Assembly: GCF_000215705.1 (NCBI RefSeq)
Contig: NC_015677.1
Location: forward strand, 2,678,001 to 2,742,000
Length of the DNA: 64,000 nucleotides
Direction: 5' to 3'
Source of the DNA: Ramlibacter tataouinensis TTB310
GTDB lineage: Bacteria; Pseudomonadota; Gammaproteobacteria; Burkholderiales; Burkholderiaceae_C
Below are positions 1-9,927 of this stretch, piece by piece. The first letter of the stretch is position 1; every line of letters starts with the position of its first letter. The notes beneath the pieces were generated by a model. It made no database searches, had not been told where the DNA came from, and saw nothing but the letters and a program-made list of their open reading frames with translations. Made by a program: the position numbers and the translations under genes.

Positions 1-786
1 GCCGATGCGCAGCGAGCGCTCGAACAGGATCACGAAGCCGCTGACGTAGTTGGACGCCAGCTTCTGCAGGCCGAAGCCCAGGCCCACGCCCAGGGCGCCG
101 CCCAGCACCGACAGCGCCGTCAGGTCCACGCCCACGGCCGACAGCGCGAACAGCAGGCCGACGAACAGCAGCAGCGCGCGGATCGCGTTGGCCGCCACCT
201 TGCGCAGCGACAGGTCGTGCACCGCCTGGCGCAGCACCTTCTTCTCGAGCGCGGCCGAGATCCACAGGGCCAGCATCAGCACCGCCCCGCCCGACAGCAC
301 GCCCTCGATGATGTTGAGCACGCTGATGCGCGACTTGCCGAAGGTGAAGCGGACCGCGTCCAGCTGCGCCTTGACCTCCGGCAGCAGGCCCACGATCCAC
401 AGCACGGCGGCGATCCAGGCCAGCCAGGAGAACACCCGCTCCACCAGCCGCGCTGCCCCGGAGCTCGGGAACACCACGGTGAGCACGCGCGCCACGAAGC
501 GGATGCCCGCCAGCGACACCAGCACCGGCACGGCCACCATGAACACCACCACGCTGCGGAAGGGCGACAGCAGGAAGATGGCGCCGTAGGTCAGCGCCAG
601 CGCGAGCACGGGGAACAGCAGGCCGTCGAAGTAGAAGCGGCCGAACCAGACCGAATCGTTGCCCCTGCGCCGGCCGGCCAGCCAGCAGATGCCGTAGGCG
701 GCCGCCACGCAGCCCAGCAGCACGGTGATCTCCCAGGCCATGTCCGGGTGGCCCAACTCGCGGACCAGGGCCTCGAGCTTGCCCAT
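1..786 (-). CDS. MscS-family mechanosensitive ion channel (3' part outside window)
   Basis: Inner-membrane channel expected to open under membrane tension and release solutes during osmotic downshock. The 262 visible codons from the ATG at 786 encode about six hydrophobic segments, then the Gly/Ala-rich pore helix GGALGVGLGFGLQKLASNY and the start of the following beta domain (FERSLRIG), the family hallmark. The soluble cytoplasmic part lies beyond the window edge. The additional N-terminal membrane segments suggest one of the larger MscS relatives. The ATG overlaps the stop codon of the upstream deacetylase-family gene (ATGA), so the two are probably translationally coupled. Family assignment is firm; the gated solute is unknown. 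Confidence 0.88.
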   Translation of the reverse strand, partial: MGKLEALVRELGHPDMAWEITVLLGCVAAAYGICWLAGRRRGNDSVWFGRFYFDGLLFPVLALALTYGAIFLLSPFRSVVVFMVAVPVLVSLAGIRFVARVLTVVFPSSGAARLVERVFSWLAWIAAVLWIVGLLPEVKAQLDAVRFTFGKSRISVLNIIEGVLSGGAVLMLALWISAALEKKVLRQAVHDLSLRKVAANAIRALLLFVGLLFALSAVGVDLTALSVLGGALGVGLGFGLQKLASNYVSGFVILFERSLRIG

Positions 787-1745
787 CACAGGTCCGCCAG
801 CGCGCGCACGTGCGCTTCCACGCTGCGGCCCAGTGCGTCGAGGTTGTAACCCCCCTCCAGCGCGGAGACGATGCGCCCCCGGGCATGCCGGCGCGCCACC
901 TCGCGCACCCGCCAGGTGATCCAGCCGTAGTCGTTCTCGGTCAGCCCGAGCTGGCCCAGGTCGTCCTCGCGGTGCGCGTCGAAGCCCGCGCTGATGAACA
1001 CCATCTGGGGCTTGAAGGCCTCCAGCCGGGGGATCCACGCATCCTCGATCATTTCGCGGATCTCCATGCCACGGGTGTAGGCGGGCACGGGCAGGTTGAG
1101 CATGTTGGCTGCGCGCGGCGTGTCGCCGCTGTAGGGATAGAAGGGATGCTGGAAGAAGCCCACCATGAGCACGCGCGGGTCGCCCGCCAGGATGTCCTCG
1201 GTGCCGTTGCCGTGGTGCACGTCGAAGTCGACCACGGCAACGCGCTGCAGGCGGTGCCGCTCCAGCGCATAGCGCGCGGCGATCGCCACGTTGTTGAAGA
1301 AGCAAAAGCCCATGGCGCGGTCGCGGCAGGCATGGTGGCCCGGCGGCCGCACCGCGCAGAAGGCGTTCTCCAGCTCGCCGGCCATCACGGCGTCGACCGC
1401 GGCCAGCGCGGCGCCGGCGGCGCGCAGGCTGGCGCCCCAGGTGTGCGGGTTCATGGCCGTGTCGGGATCGATCTGCGCGTACGGCGGGCCGCCGGCCTCG
1501 ATCTGCTCGGCCAGCTCCAGGCCCAGGCCGCGGATGGCGGCCACGTGCATCCTGTCGTGGGCCAGTTCGATGTCGGCCACCGAGGCGGCCGGCGCCTCGC
1601 GCCGCTCCAGCGCGTCGGCCACCCCGGTCGCCAGCAGCCGGTCGTCGATCGCGTCCAGCCGCTCGGGGCATTCGGGGTGGCCGGGTCCCATGTCGTGCCG
1701 ATGGCAATCAGGGTGGGTGAAATACCCGGTTTTGGGCACGCTCAT
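786..1745 (-). CDS. Histone deacetylase-family hydrolase
   Basis: Zinc-dependent deacetylase of the arginase/HDAC fold, 319 residues, the usual length for bacterial members. Visible motifs are RPPGHHA (active-site histidine pair), DFDVHHGNGTEDI (zinc-binding Asp/His) and GFDAHREDDLGQL (second zinc-binding Asp region). Bacterial relatives remove acetyl groups from polyamines, acetoin-pathway enzymes or other small amides; the sequence does not tell which substrate applies. The start is the ATG at 1745, giving MSVPKTGYFTHPDC; an open frame continues upstream but is antisense to moxR. It lies 39 bp from divergent moxR and its stop overlaps the start of the channel gene. Confidence 0.9.
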   Translation of the reverse strand: MSVPKTGYFTHPDCHRHDMGPGHPECPERLDAIDDRLLATGVADALERREAPAASVADIELAHDRMHVAAIRGLGLELAEQIEAGGPPYAQIDPDTAMNPHTWGASLRAAGAALAAVDAVMAGELENAFCAVRPPGHHACRDRAMGFCFFNNVAIAARYALERHRLQRVAVVDFDVHHGNGTEDILAGDPRVLMVGFFQHPFYPYSGDTPRAANMLNLPVPAYTRGMEIREMIEDAWIPRLEAFKPQMVFISAGFDAHREDDLGQLGLTENDYGWITWRVREVARRHARGRIVSALEGGYNLDALGRSVEAHVRALADL

Positions 1746-1784
1746 CGTTCTGGGGCAATCGAAATCGGATAACGTCACGCCCTT

Positions 1785-2701
<917 letters not shown>

Positions 2702-2705
<4 letters not shown>

Positions 2706-3760
2706 GCCTGGCATCCGCCCACCCCGAGCCGATCGCCGGGTCCGCCGCGCGCGAGGCGGCGGCCCGTCCGGCGCGGACGCCCGTGCTCGATCCGTTCGCG
2801 TTCGTCCGCCGGCGCTTCCGCCAGTGGTGGCAGGCCAGGCTGCCGCTGGCCGACACGATGACGCTGACGCAGCGCAATGTCTACATCCTGCCGACGCGCG
2901 CCGGCTGGATGCTGGGCGCCACTCTGCTGGTGCTGCTGGTCGCCTCCATCAACTACCAGCTCAACCTGGGCTACCTGCTCACCTTCCTGCTGGCCGGCAG
3001 CGCCCTGGTGGGCATGCACCTGTGCCATGCCACGCTGCGCGGCCTGACGCTGAGCCTGGCGCCGCCCAGCCCCCAGTTCGCCGGCGCCGCGGCCGCCTTC
3101 GGCGTGGTGCTGACCAACGAGCGCGCCTCGGTGCGCTACGCCATCGGACTGGCGGTTCTGGACGACACGCAGGCCGGCCGGCGCAGCGCGGGATGGGTGT
3201 GGACCGACGTGCCGGCGCAGGGCAGCAGCCGTGTCGAGGTGGCTTTCCGGCCGGAGCGCCGCGGCCTGCACCGGCTGCCGGTGCTCACGGCCGAGACCCG
3301 CTTTCCGCTCGGCACTTTCCGGGTCTGGACCGTGTGGCGGCCGGCCGCGCAGGTGCTGATCTATCCCACGCCGGAAGCCTTTCCGCCGCCGCTGCCGCCG
3401 GGCGAGCCCCGCGCGGGCGCGGGCGGCGCGGGCCGTCCGCAGAGCACCGGAGAGTTCGACGGCGTGCGCGCCTACCGCCGCGGCGACGCGCTCAAGACGG
3501 TGGTCTGGAAGAAAGTCGCCAAGGCTGACGAGCTGGTCAGCCGCGACGCGCAGCAGGCCCAGCGCCACGAGCTGTGGCTGGACCACGCGCAGGCCGGCAT
3601 CGCCGACAAGGAGCAGCGCCTGTCCCGCCTGGCGGCCTGGGTGCTGCAGGCCGACAAGCTGGGGGTGGATTTCGGCCTGCGCCTGCCCGGGCTGGAGCTG
3701 CGCCCGGGCAGCGGCGAGGCGCACAAGCGCCGCTGCCTGGAGGCCTTGGCGCTGTGCTGA
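2702..3760 (+). CDS. DUF58 domain protein
   Basis: Membrane-anchored protein of 352 residues. An N-terminal cytoplasmic stretch of about 60 residues is followed by two hydrophobic helices (roughly 65-110), then a soluble region containing the DUF58 signature GEFDGVRAYRRGDALKTVVW near residues 245-265. The C-terminal part resembles a von Willebrand A-like fold in related proteins. DUF58 proteins are constant partners of MoxR ATPases and TgpA-type transglutaminases; the molecular role is not established. The start overlaps the moxR stop by 4 bp and the end overlaps the next gene's GTG by 7 bp, so the operon is translationally coupled. Confidence 0.9.
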
Positions 3761-5790
3761 CCGCGCTGCGCAGCTCCATGGCGACCCGGCTGTCCGCGCT
3801 GCCGCGCGACAGCCGCGACACGCTGTTCCTGCTGGTGGTGATCGCCTGGGTGGTGCTGCCGCAGGCCGGCAACCTGCCGCTGTGGTGCAGCCTGCTGGCC
3901 GTGGGCGTGCTGCTGTGGCGGGCGCGGCTGGCGCTGGCCGGCGCGGCGCTGCCGGGCAAGTGGTGGCTGCTGGGCCTGCTCGCAGCCACTGTCGCCGCCA
4001 CCCTGTTCACGCACCGCACCCTGCTGGGGCGCGACGCGGGCGTCACCATGATCGTGGTGCTGCTGGCGCTCAAGACGCTGGAGCTGCGCGCGCGGCGCGA
4101 CGCCTTCGTCATTTTCTTCCTGAGCTTCTTCACGATGCTCACCAACTTCTTCTTCTCGCAGTCGCTGGCCACCGCCGCCGCCATGCTGGTGGCGCTGCTC
4201 GGGCTGCTGACGGCGCTGGTCAACGCCCACATGCCGGTGGGCCGGCCGCCGCTGCGGGTGGCGGCGCGCACCGCCGGCCGGATGGCGCTGCTGGGCGCGC
4301 CCATCATGGCCGTGCTGTTCGTGCTGTTCCCGCGCTTCGCGCCGCTGTGGGGCATCCCCGGCGACGCCATGACGGGCCGCAGCGGCCTGTCGGCCAGCAT
4401 GGAAGTGGGCAACGTCGCCAGCCTGGCGCTGGACGACAGCATCGCCATGCGGGTGCGCTTCGAAGGCGCGCCGCCGCCCCAGGCCGACCTGTACTTCCGC
4501 GGACCGGTGCTCTCCAGCTTCGACGGCCGGCAGTGGCGGCCGCTCTACCCCCGCCTGGGCCAGCGGCCGCCCACCGTGCGCCAGGGCCCGGGCCAGCTGC
4601 AGGTGTTCGGCGCGCCGGTGCGCTACCAGGTGACGCTGGAGCCGAGCAGCCGCCCCTGGCTGCTGGTCCTGGACGCCGCGGCCCAGCCGCCCGCGGTGCC
4701 CGGCTTCGAGGTCTTCGCCACCGGCGAGCTGCAGTGGGTGCTGAACCGGCCGGTCACCGACCTGCTGCGCTACAGCGCCGAGAGCCATCCGCAATACCGC
4801 CATGGCCCGCCCGGCAGCGCGGCGGCGCTGCCGCCGGACTACCGCGAGCTGCCGCCCGGCTTCAATCCACGCACGCTGCAGCTGGCCACCGACCTGATGC
4901 GCGAGAGCAAGGCGCCGCCCGAGGACAAGGCGGCCCTGGTCAGTGCCGCCCTGAACCGGCTGCGCACCGGCGGCTATACCTACACCCTGGAGCCCGGGGT
5001 TTACGGCGAGCACACGGCCGACGAGTTCTGGTTCGACCGCAAGGCCGGTTTTTGCGAGCACATCGCCTCGGCCTTCGCGGTGCTGATGCGCGCCATGGAC
5101 ATCCCGGCACGCATCGTCACCGGCTACCAGGGCGGGGAGGTGAACGGCATCGACGACTACTGGGTGGTGCGCCAGTCCGATGCCCACGCCTGGACCGAGG
5201 TGTGGCTGGCCGGCCGCGGCTGGATCCGGGTGGACCCGACCTCCGCCGTCGCGCCCGGGCGCGTCGGCGCCTTCCAGCGCCTGCAGGCGCCGCGCGGCAT
5301 CTTCGCCGAAGCGATCGCCAACGTGAACCCCGGCCTGGCCCTGAACCTGCGCGCCGCCTGGGAGGCCATGAACAACCGTTGGAACCAGTGGGTGCTGAAC
5401 TACACCCAGAGCAAACAGCTGAACCTGCTGAAGAACCTGGGCTTCGCCTCGCCCAGCTGGGAGGACTTGGGCCTGTTGCTGATCGCGCTGCTGGTGGCCG
5501 GCGCGTCCCTGGGCGCGGCCTGGGCCTGGTGGGAGCGCAGCCAGCACGACCCCTGGCTGCGGCTGCTGGCCCGGGTGCGCAAGCGCCTGGAAGACCAGGC
5601 CGGCCTGCAGCTTCCCGCCAGCTGCGGTCCCCGCCACATGGCAACGCAGGTTACCGCGCGTTTCGGGCCGCAGGGCCGCGGCTTGGCAGACTGGCTGCTC
5701 CAGCTGGAAGCGCAACGCTACGCACGCGTGCAGCGCGCCAGCCTGGCCGCGCTGCAGCGCGACCTGCAACGACTCGCCTGGCCCACCTGA
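3754..5790 (+). CDS. TgpA-like membrane transglutaminase
   Basis: Inner-membrane protein with a periplasmic transglutaminase-like domain, about 678 residues. Five to six N-terminal hydrophobic helices (to about residue 210) precede a beta-rich region, the transglutaminase core and one more C-terminal membrane helix (about 575-595). The catalytic triad is visible: Cys in KAGFCEHIASAFAVLMR (about residue 434), His in SDAHAWTEVW (about 478) and Asp in RVDPTSA (about 494). Relatives include Pseudomonas TgpA; the natural substrate is unknown. I used the GTG at 3754, which overlaps the DUF58 stop; an ATG at 3778 is an equally plausible start. The stop and the next start share a base (TGATG). Confidence 0.9.
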   Translation: MLTALRSSMATRLSALPRDSRDTLFLLVVIAWVVLPQAGNLPLWCSLLAVGVLLWRARLALAGAALPGKWWLLGLLAATVAATLFTHRTLLGRDAGVTMIVVLLALKTLELRARRDAFVIFFLSFFTMLTNFFFSQSLATAAAMLVALLGLLTALVNAHMPVGRPPLRVAARTAGRMALLGAPIMAVLFVLFPRFAPLWGIPGDAMTGRSGLSASMEVGNVASLALDDSIAMRVRFEGAPPPQADLYFRGPVLSSFDGRQWRPLYPRLGQRPPTVRQGPGQLQVFGAPVRYQVTLEPSSRPWLLVLDAAAQPPAVPGFEVFATGELQWVLNRPVTDLLRYSAESHPQYRHGPPGSAAALPPDYRELPPGFNPRTLQLATDLMRESKAPPEDKAALVSAALNRLRTGGYTYTLEPGVYGEHTADEFWFDRKAGFCEHIASAFAVLMRAMDIPARIVTGYQGGEVNGIDDYWVVRQSDAHAWTEVWLAGRGWIRVDPTSAVAPGRVGAFQRLQAPRGIFAEAIANVNPGLALNLRAAWEAMNNRWNQWVLNYTQSKQLNLLKNLGFASPSWEDLGLLLIALLVAGASLGAAWAWWERSQHDPWLRLLARVRKRLEDQAGLQLPASCGPRHMATQVTARFGPQGRGLADWLLQLEAQRYARVQRASLAALQRDLQRLAWPT

Positions 5791-6854
5791 TGCTCCGCCT
5801 CTTCCTTCTCGCCTTCTTCCTGATCACAGCCGCCGCCCACCCCCCGCGTGCCGAGGCGCAAAAACCCCCGCAGCGCAAGGCCCCGGCGCGCCAGGGCATT
5901 CCTTACGCGGGCCGTGAGGACGCGATGCGCTTCGCCGACGAGGTGGCCGAACGCCGCGGCCTGGACGTTGAGTGGACGCGCCGCGCCATCGGCCAGGCCC
6001 AGCAGCTGGGCGTGGTGCAGCGGCTGATGCAGCCCAGCCCGCCCGGCACGCGCAGGAACTGGGCCGCCTACCGCGGCCGCTTCATCGACCCCGTGCGCAT
6101 CGCCGCCGGCGTGCGCTTCTGGCAAGAGCACGGCGAGGCGCTCACGCGCGCCGAGCAGGAATACGGCGTGCCGGCCGAGATCATCGTCGGCATCATCGGC
6201 GTCGAGACCATCTACGGGCAGCAGATGGGCGACTTCCGCGTGATCGACGCGCTGGCCACCCTGGCCTTCAACCACCCGCCCGAGCATCCGCGCGCGGCCG
6301 ATCGCATCGCCTACTTCCGCGGCGAGCTGGAGCAGTTTCTGTCGATGCAGAACCGCCGCGAGCAGGACCCGCTGCAGCCGCTGGGCAGCTACGCCGGCGC
6401 CATGGGCATGCCGCAGTTCATGCCCAGCAGCCAAGTACGCTGGGCCGTCGACTTCGATGCCGACGGCAAGGTCGACATCGTCGGCAGCGCGGCCGACGCC
6501 ATCGGCTCGGTGGCCAGCTACTTCAAGGGCCACGGCTGGCACACCGGCATGCCCACGCACTACCCGGTGCAGCTGGACGCCGCGCCGGAGGACCTTGCGG
6601 CCCTGCTGGCGCCCGACATCCTGCCCACCTTCAGCGTGTTCGACTTCACCGGCAGGGGCGCGCTGCTGGACGGCGAGGCGCTGGAGCATGCGGGCCCGCT
6701 GGCCCTGGTCGAGCTGCAGAACGGCGACGCGCCTTCCAGCTACGTGGCCGGCACCGAGAACTTCTACGTCATCACCCGCTACAACCAGTCCAGCAATTAC
6801 GCCATGGCGGTGATCGAGCTGGGGCGTGAAGTGAAGCAGGCACGGCAGCGCTGA
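5790..6854 (+). CDS. Lytic murein transglycosylase, MltB family
   Basis: Periplasmic peptidoglycan-cleaving enzyme that forms 1,6-anhydro-muramyl ends, 354 residues. A signal peptide of about 23 residues (LRLFLLAFFLITAAAHPP) lacks a lipobox cysteine, so the product is probably soluble rather than lipid-anchored. The catalytic glutamate lies in IIVGIIGVETIYGQQMG, and SYAGAMGMPQFMPSS is the family's substrate-cleft motif. The ATG shares its A with the TGA of the transglutaminase gene, placing it at the end of the moxR operon; a wall-cutting enzyme there fits an envelope role for the operon. The long in-frame extension upstream of 5790 is antisense/shadow coding and was discarded. Confidence 0.92.
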   Translation: MLRLFLLAFFLITAAAHPPRAEAQKPPQRKAPARQGIPYAGREDAMRFADEVAERRGLDVEWTRRAIGQAQQLGVVQRLMQPSPPGTRRNWAAYRGRFIDPVRIAAGVRFWQEHGEALTRAEQEYGVPAEIIVGIIGVETIYGQQMGDFRVIDALATLAFNHPPEHPRAADRIAYFRGELEQFLSMQNRREQDPLQPLGSYAGAMGMPQFMPSSQVRWAVDFDADGKVDIVGSAADAIGSVASYFKGHGWHTGMPTHYPVQLDAAPEDLAALLAPDILPTFSVFDFTGRGALLDGEALEHAGPLALVELQNGDAPSSYVAGTENFYVITRYNQSSNYAMAVIELGREVKQARQR

Positions 6855-6878
6855 AGCAGGAACACTGATTGCCGTGGC

Positions 6879-6905
6879 CCGGGCACCCTCGCAAAGAGTG
6901 CCCGG
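6879..6905 (+). other. Hairpin just before a small open frame
   Basis: CCGGGCA and TGCCCGG enclose CTC/GAG and a short loop, forming a 7+3 bp stem that ends three bases before the ATG at 6908. It may end transcription of the moxR operon, although no T-run follows, or it may mask the start of the small gene. No measured role. Confidence 0.35.
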
Positions 6906-6907
6906 CC

Positions 6908-7078
6908 ATGAACCACCACCACCGCTGGCTGACCGCCCTGCTGGCCATCATCGCGGCGCTCGGCGCCGGCGTGCTGTGGCGGCACAGCGAAGACATGGGC
7001 TGGCTGTGGCTGCCGCTGGCCCTGGGCTATGCCCTGTGCCTGATGCCGCTGCTCCCGCTCCTGACGCGCAGGGATTGA
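6908..7078 (+). CDS. Small hydrophobic protein, 56 residues
   Basis: Not recognised. Two hydrophobic helices are visible (LTALLAIIAALGAGVLW and LWLPLALGYALCLMPLLPLL) separated by a charged turn, and the product ends in Arg-Arg-Asp, so a two-pass membrane peptide with both ends in the cytoplasm is likely. It lies 27 bp upstream of the coxA remnant in the same direction, so it could be an accessory of the lost oxidase. No Shine-Dalgarno is seen; a hairpin occupies the expected position. A small real gene is plausible but not proven. Confidence 0.45.
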   Translation: MNHHHRWLTALLAIIAALGAGVLWRHSEDMGWLWLPLALGYALCLMPLLPLLTRRD

Positions 7079-7105
7079 CCGCCCCACCACGATCCAGGAG
7101 CCTGC

Positions 7106-8013
7106 ATGAGCGCTGTCATCCATCCCAGCGGCGATTCCACCCGCCACCTGCCCGGCGCCGACGGGCTGGCGCACCACGACGACCATCACGTGCCCACCGG
7201 GTGGCGGCGCTGGGTGTACGCGACCAACCACAAGGACATCGGCACGCTTTACCTGCTGTTCGCCTTCACCATGCTCATGGTCGGCGGCGTGCTGGCGCTG
7301 CTGATCCGCGCCGAGCTGTTCCAGCCGGGGCTGCAGCTCGTCAACCCGCAGCTGTTCAACCAGTTCACCACCATGCACGGCCTGATCATGGTGTTCGGCG
7401 CCATCATGCCGGCCTTCGTCGGCTTCGCGAACTGGATGATCCCGCTGCAGATCGGCGCCTCCGACATGGCGTTCGCGCGCCTGAACAACTTCAGCTTCTG
7501 GCTGATGGTGCCGGCGGCCGCGCTGCTGGTGGCCTCGTTCTTCATGCCCGGCGGCGCGCCTGCCACCGGCTGGACCATGTATGCGCCGCTGACCTACCAG
7601 ATGGGCCCGTCCATGGACCTGGCCATCTTCGGCCTGCACCTGCTGGGCGCCAGCTCCATCATGGGCTCGATCAACATCATCGTGACCATCCTCAACATGC
7701 GCGCGCCGGGCATGTACCTGATGCGCATGCCCATGTTCTGCTGGAACTGGCTGATCACCGCCTACCTGCTGATCGCCGTGATGCCGGTGCTGGCCGGCGC
7801 CATCACCATGACCCTCACCGGCCGGCGCCGCAGCGCCCCTGGAACGATACCGACGGCAAGGGCGCCGAAGGGCTGGAATGGGCCGTCCCCTCGCCGGCGC
7901 CCTTCCACACCTTCGAGGTCCCGCCCCGGCTGGACCCCAGCGGCACCCGCGTGCTGGACTCGCTGCCGCACAGCATCAACCCCAACGCCGGCACCGCCGC
8001 CGGCAACCCCTGA
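7106..8013 (+). pseudogene. Cytochrome c oxidase subunit I, central part deleted
   Basis: Residues 1-238 (7106 to about 7819) are a normal N-terminal half of haem-copper oxidase subunit I: WVYATNHKDIGTLYLLF, the haem a histidine in TTMHGLIMVFG, and helices up to AGAITMTLT. The frame then breaks. From about 7820 another frame encodes a typical subunit I tail (PWNDTDGKGAEGLEWAVPSP, then an acidic and Pro-rich end) and stops at 8013. Intact subunit I is about 530-540 residues, so roughly 230-240 residues are missing, including the CuB histidines (HPEVY and the HH pair) and the helix X haem ligands. It cannot be catalytic. A true internal deletion or an assembly error would both look like this. 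Confidence 0.85.
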
Positions 8014-8021
8014 AAACCGCC

Positions 8022-8726
8022 ATGGAACAGCGCACCTTCCAAATCTACCGCTACGACCCCGACCGCGACAGCCGGCCGCGCATGCAGACCGTCCAGGCGG
8101 TGCTCGACGGCAGCGAGCGCATGCTGCTCGACGCCCTGATGAAGCTCAAGGCCCAGGATCCCACGCTGTCGTTCCGCCGCTCCTGCCGCGAGGGTGTGTG
8201 CGGCTCGGATTCGATGAACATCAACGGCAAGAACGGCCTGGCCTGCCTGACCAACATGCGCACGCTCAAGGACCCGATCGTGCTCAAGCCGCTGCCCGGC
8301 CTGCCCGTGATCCGCGACCTGATCGTGGACATGACCGACTTCTTCAGGCAGTACCACTCGATCAAGCCCTACGTCATCGACGAGCGCATCCCGCCGGAGA
8401 CCGAACGCCTGCAGTCGCCCGAGGAGCGCGACGAGCTCAACGGGCTGTACGAGTGCATCCTGTGCGCCTGCTGCTCCTCCAGCTGCCCCAGCTTCTGGTG
8501 GAACCCGGACAAGTTCGTCGGCCCGGCCGGCCTGCTGCAGGCCTACCGCTTCATCGCCGACAGCCGCGACCAGGCCACCTCGGAACGGCTGGACAACCTG
8601 GAGGACCCCTACCGGCTGTTCCGCTGCCGCACCATCATGAACTGCGCCGACGTGTGCCCCAAGGGGCTGAACCCGGCGGCGGCCATCGGCAAGATCCGGG
8701 ACATGCTGGTGCTGCGGGCGGTCTGA
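8022..8726 (+). CDS. sdhB: Succinate dehydrogenase iron-sulfur subunit
   Basis: Electron-transfer subunit of complex II, 234 residues, full length. All clusters are represented: the 2Fe-2S motif SCREGVCGSDSMNINGKNGL with its following Cys, and the 3Fe-4S/4Fe-4S motifs CILCACCSSSCPSFWWNPDK and CRTIMNCADVCPKGLNP. The protein passes electrons from the flavoprotein SdhA to quinone at the inner face of the membrane. sdhC, sdhD and sdhA, normally directly upstream, are absent; instead the coxA remnant ends 8 bp before the start. It is therefore either a displaced single copy or a second copy. Start ATG at 8022 gives MEQRTFQIYRYDP, typical for this order. Confidence 0.93.
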   Translation: MEQRTFQIYRYDPDRDSRPRMQTVQAVLDGSERMLLDALMKLKAQDPTLSFRRSCREGVCGSDSMNINGKNGLACLTNMRTLKDPIVLKPLPGLPVIRDLIVDMTDFFRQYHSIKPYVIDERIPPETERLQSPEERDELNGLYECILCACCSSSCPSFWWNPDKFVGPAGLLQAYRFIADSRDQATSERLDNLEDPYRLFRCRTIMNCADVCPKGLNPAAAIGKIRDMLVLRAV

Positions 8727-8842
8727 GGCCCAGTGTTGCGGCGACGTCATGGCGCCACCGGTTCTGGCTGTTCAAACGCGGATGAGCATGCCAGACTACC
8801 CGTCGGGTCGAGGCGGAGTCCCGCCCCGACGCGGAGGAAACC

Positions 8843-9310
8843 ATGACGAACTGGAACTGGATAGCCAAATACATCGCCGTCGTTGTCGCGGCATTGCTGC
8901 TGGGAGTCATCCTCAGCAGCTTCCCCTTGTTCAAGACGGCGACACTCGGCACGCCCAAGCTGACGGCCGCGCTGCTGGTGCAATTCATCGCCCATGTGGC
9001 GGCGCTCGTGATGCTGTCCATCCTGGGCTGGCGCGTGGCCGAGCAGATGCGCCATTCAGACGATCGCCTGAATGCGGTGGCGGCCATCGTGATGGCACTC
9101 GTCACGCTGGTCGTCACGGCCGTCGGCTACGTGGTGCTCTCCGGCTTCATGTGGCCCTTCGTCGGCAAGGAGATCAAGGGGGTGGTGAACTGGATCTTCA
9201 TCCTCGGCGTCGTCGCCGCAGCCACCTGGCTGATCTATGCCATCTTCGCCGGCGCCGACGAGATGGTCGCCGCACTGCGCCACGATTCTTCGGACAGAAG
9301 CCCCGCCTGA
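8843..9310 (+). CDS. Four-helix membrane protein of unknown function
   Basis: Not recognised. The 155-residue product has four hydrophobic helices: about 8-28, 45-67, 78-105 and 113-135, with short charged loops (EQMRHSDDRLN) and a polar C-terminus. The start is well supported by GGAGG seven bases before the ATG. It stands alone, 116 bp after sdhB and convergent with the thioesterase gene that ends at 9330. No catalytic motif is visible, so an inner-membrane protein is all that can be said. Confidence 0.75.
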   Translation: MTNWNWIAKYIAVVVAALLLGVILSSFPLFKTATLGTPKLTAALLVQFIAHVAALVMLSILGWRVAEQMRHSDDRLNAVAAIVMALVTLVVTAVGYVVLSGFMWPFVGKEIKGVVNWIFILGVVAAATWLIYAIFAGADEMVAALRHDSSDRSPA

Positions 9311-9329
9311 GGCGCCGGCCGGCGCGGCA

Positions 9330-9737
9330 TCAGCGCCGCGGCGGGATCGCGTAGGTGCCCGTCACATGGGCCACCATCTGGTCGTCGCCCCGGGAGTACA
9401 GGCTGACCTCGCCGACGGCCAGCGTCTTGCCGAGCTTGAGCAGCTTGCACACGCCCACGATGTCGCGGTCGGCCGAGGGCTTGCGCATGAAATTGATGTT
9501 CAGGCTGGTCGTCACCGCCAGCGGCACCATGCCGATCTCGCCCAGGATGGCGACGTAGAGCGCCACGTCGGCCGTGGTCATGAGCACCGGGCCCGATACC
9601 GTGCCGCCGGGGCGCAGCTCCGCCATGCCCACCGGATGGACGACCGTGGCGCCGCGGCCGCCCACCGCCTCCACGGTGACCTTGTTCTGCGGGAACTCGG
9701 CCTTCAGGAAGGCCGCGATGTCTTCTTTGGTGGGCAC
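9330..9737 (-). CDS. PaaI-type hotdog thioesterase
   Basis: Cytosolic acyl-CoA thioesterase-like protein of 135 residues. It contains the hotdog helix (PVLMTTADVALYVAILGEIG) and preceding HPVGMAELRPGGTVSG, where family members carry the Asn/Asp-Gly catalytic region, followed by the strand LAVTTSLNINFMRKPSADRD. Such enzymes hydrolyse acyl- or aryl-CoA esters. The GTG at 9737 (VPTKEDIAAFLKAEFP) is taken as start because upstream residues are Arg/Ala-rich noise overlapping the next gene. Substrate unknown. Confidence 0.82.
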   Translation of the reverse strand: MPTKEDIAAFLKAEFPQNKVTVEAVGGRGATVVHPVGMAELRPGGTVSGPVLMTTADVALYVAILGEIGMVPLAVTTSLNINFMRKPSADRDIVGVCKLLKLGKTLAVGEVSLYSRGDDQMVAHVTGTYAIPPRR

Positions 9738-9765
9738 GCGGGATTGTGATCCTGGCCGCGCCGCT

Positions 9766-9927
9766 TCAGCAACGGCCCTTCTTGGCCTGGCCGGGCGGGC
9801 AGAAATTGCCCTTCCCCTCCTTGGCGACGGGCTGGGGGTCCACCACCACGCTTCCACCGGGCGTGTACACGGCGCAGCCCGAGAACAGCACCACAGCGGC
9901 GAACAGGCACAAAAGTTTGCTACTCAT
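9766..9927 (-). CDS. Small lipoprotein, 53 residues
   Basis: Predicted lipoprotein: Lys-containing start, hydrophobic core LLCLFAAVVLF and lipobox SGC at about residue 18, followed by AVYTPGGSVVVDPQ and a Cys-containing C-terminus (NFCPPGQAKKGRC). Mature size is about 36 residues. The start is supported by GAGGAG nine bases upstream of the ATG at 9927. Similar tiny lipoproteins are common in Burkholderiales; their function is not established. The next 170 bp (9928-10102) show no gene. Confidence 0.72.
   Translation of the reverse strand: MSSKLLCLFAAVVLFSGCAVYTPGGSVVVDPQPVAKEGKGNFCPPGQAKKGRC

Noticed and set aside
3472..5769. 765-residue open frame on the minus strand
   Set aside because: Antisense shadow of the TgpA-like gene with biased composition.
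7106..8785. 559-residue protein made of coxA N-terminus plus a novel tail
   Set aside because: After residue 238 the frame reads the wrong frame of the coxA tail and of sdhB; treated as a pseudogene.
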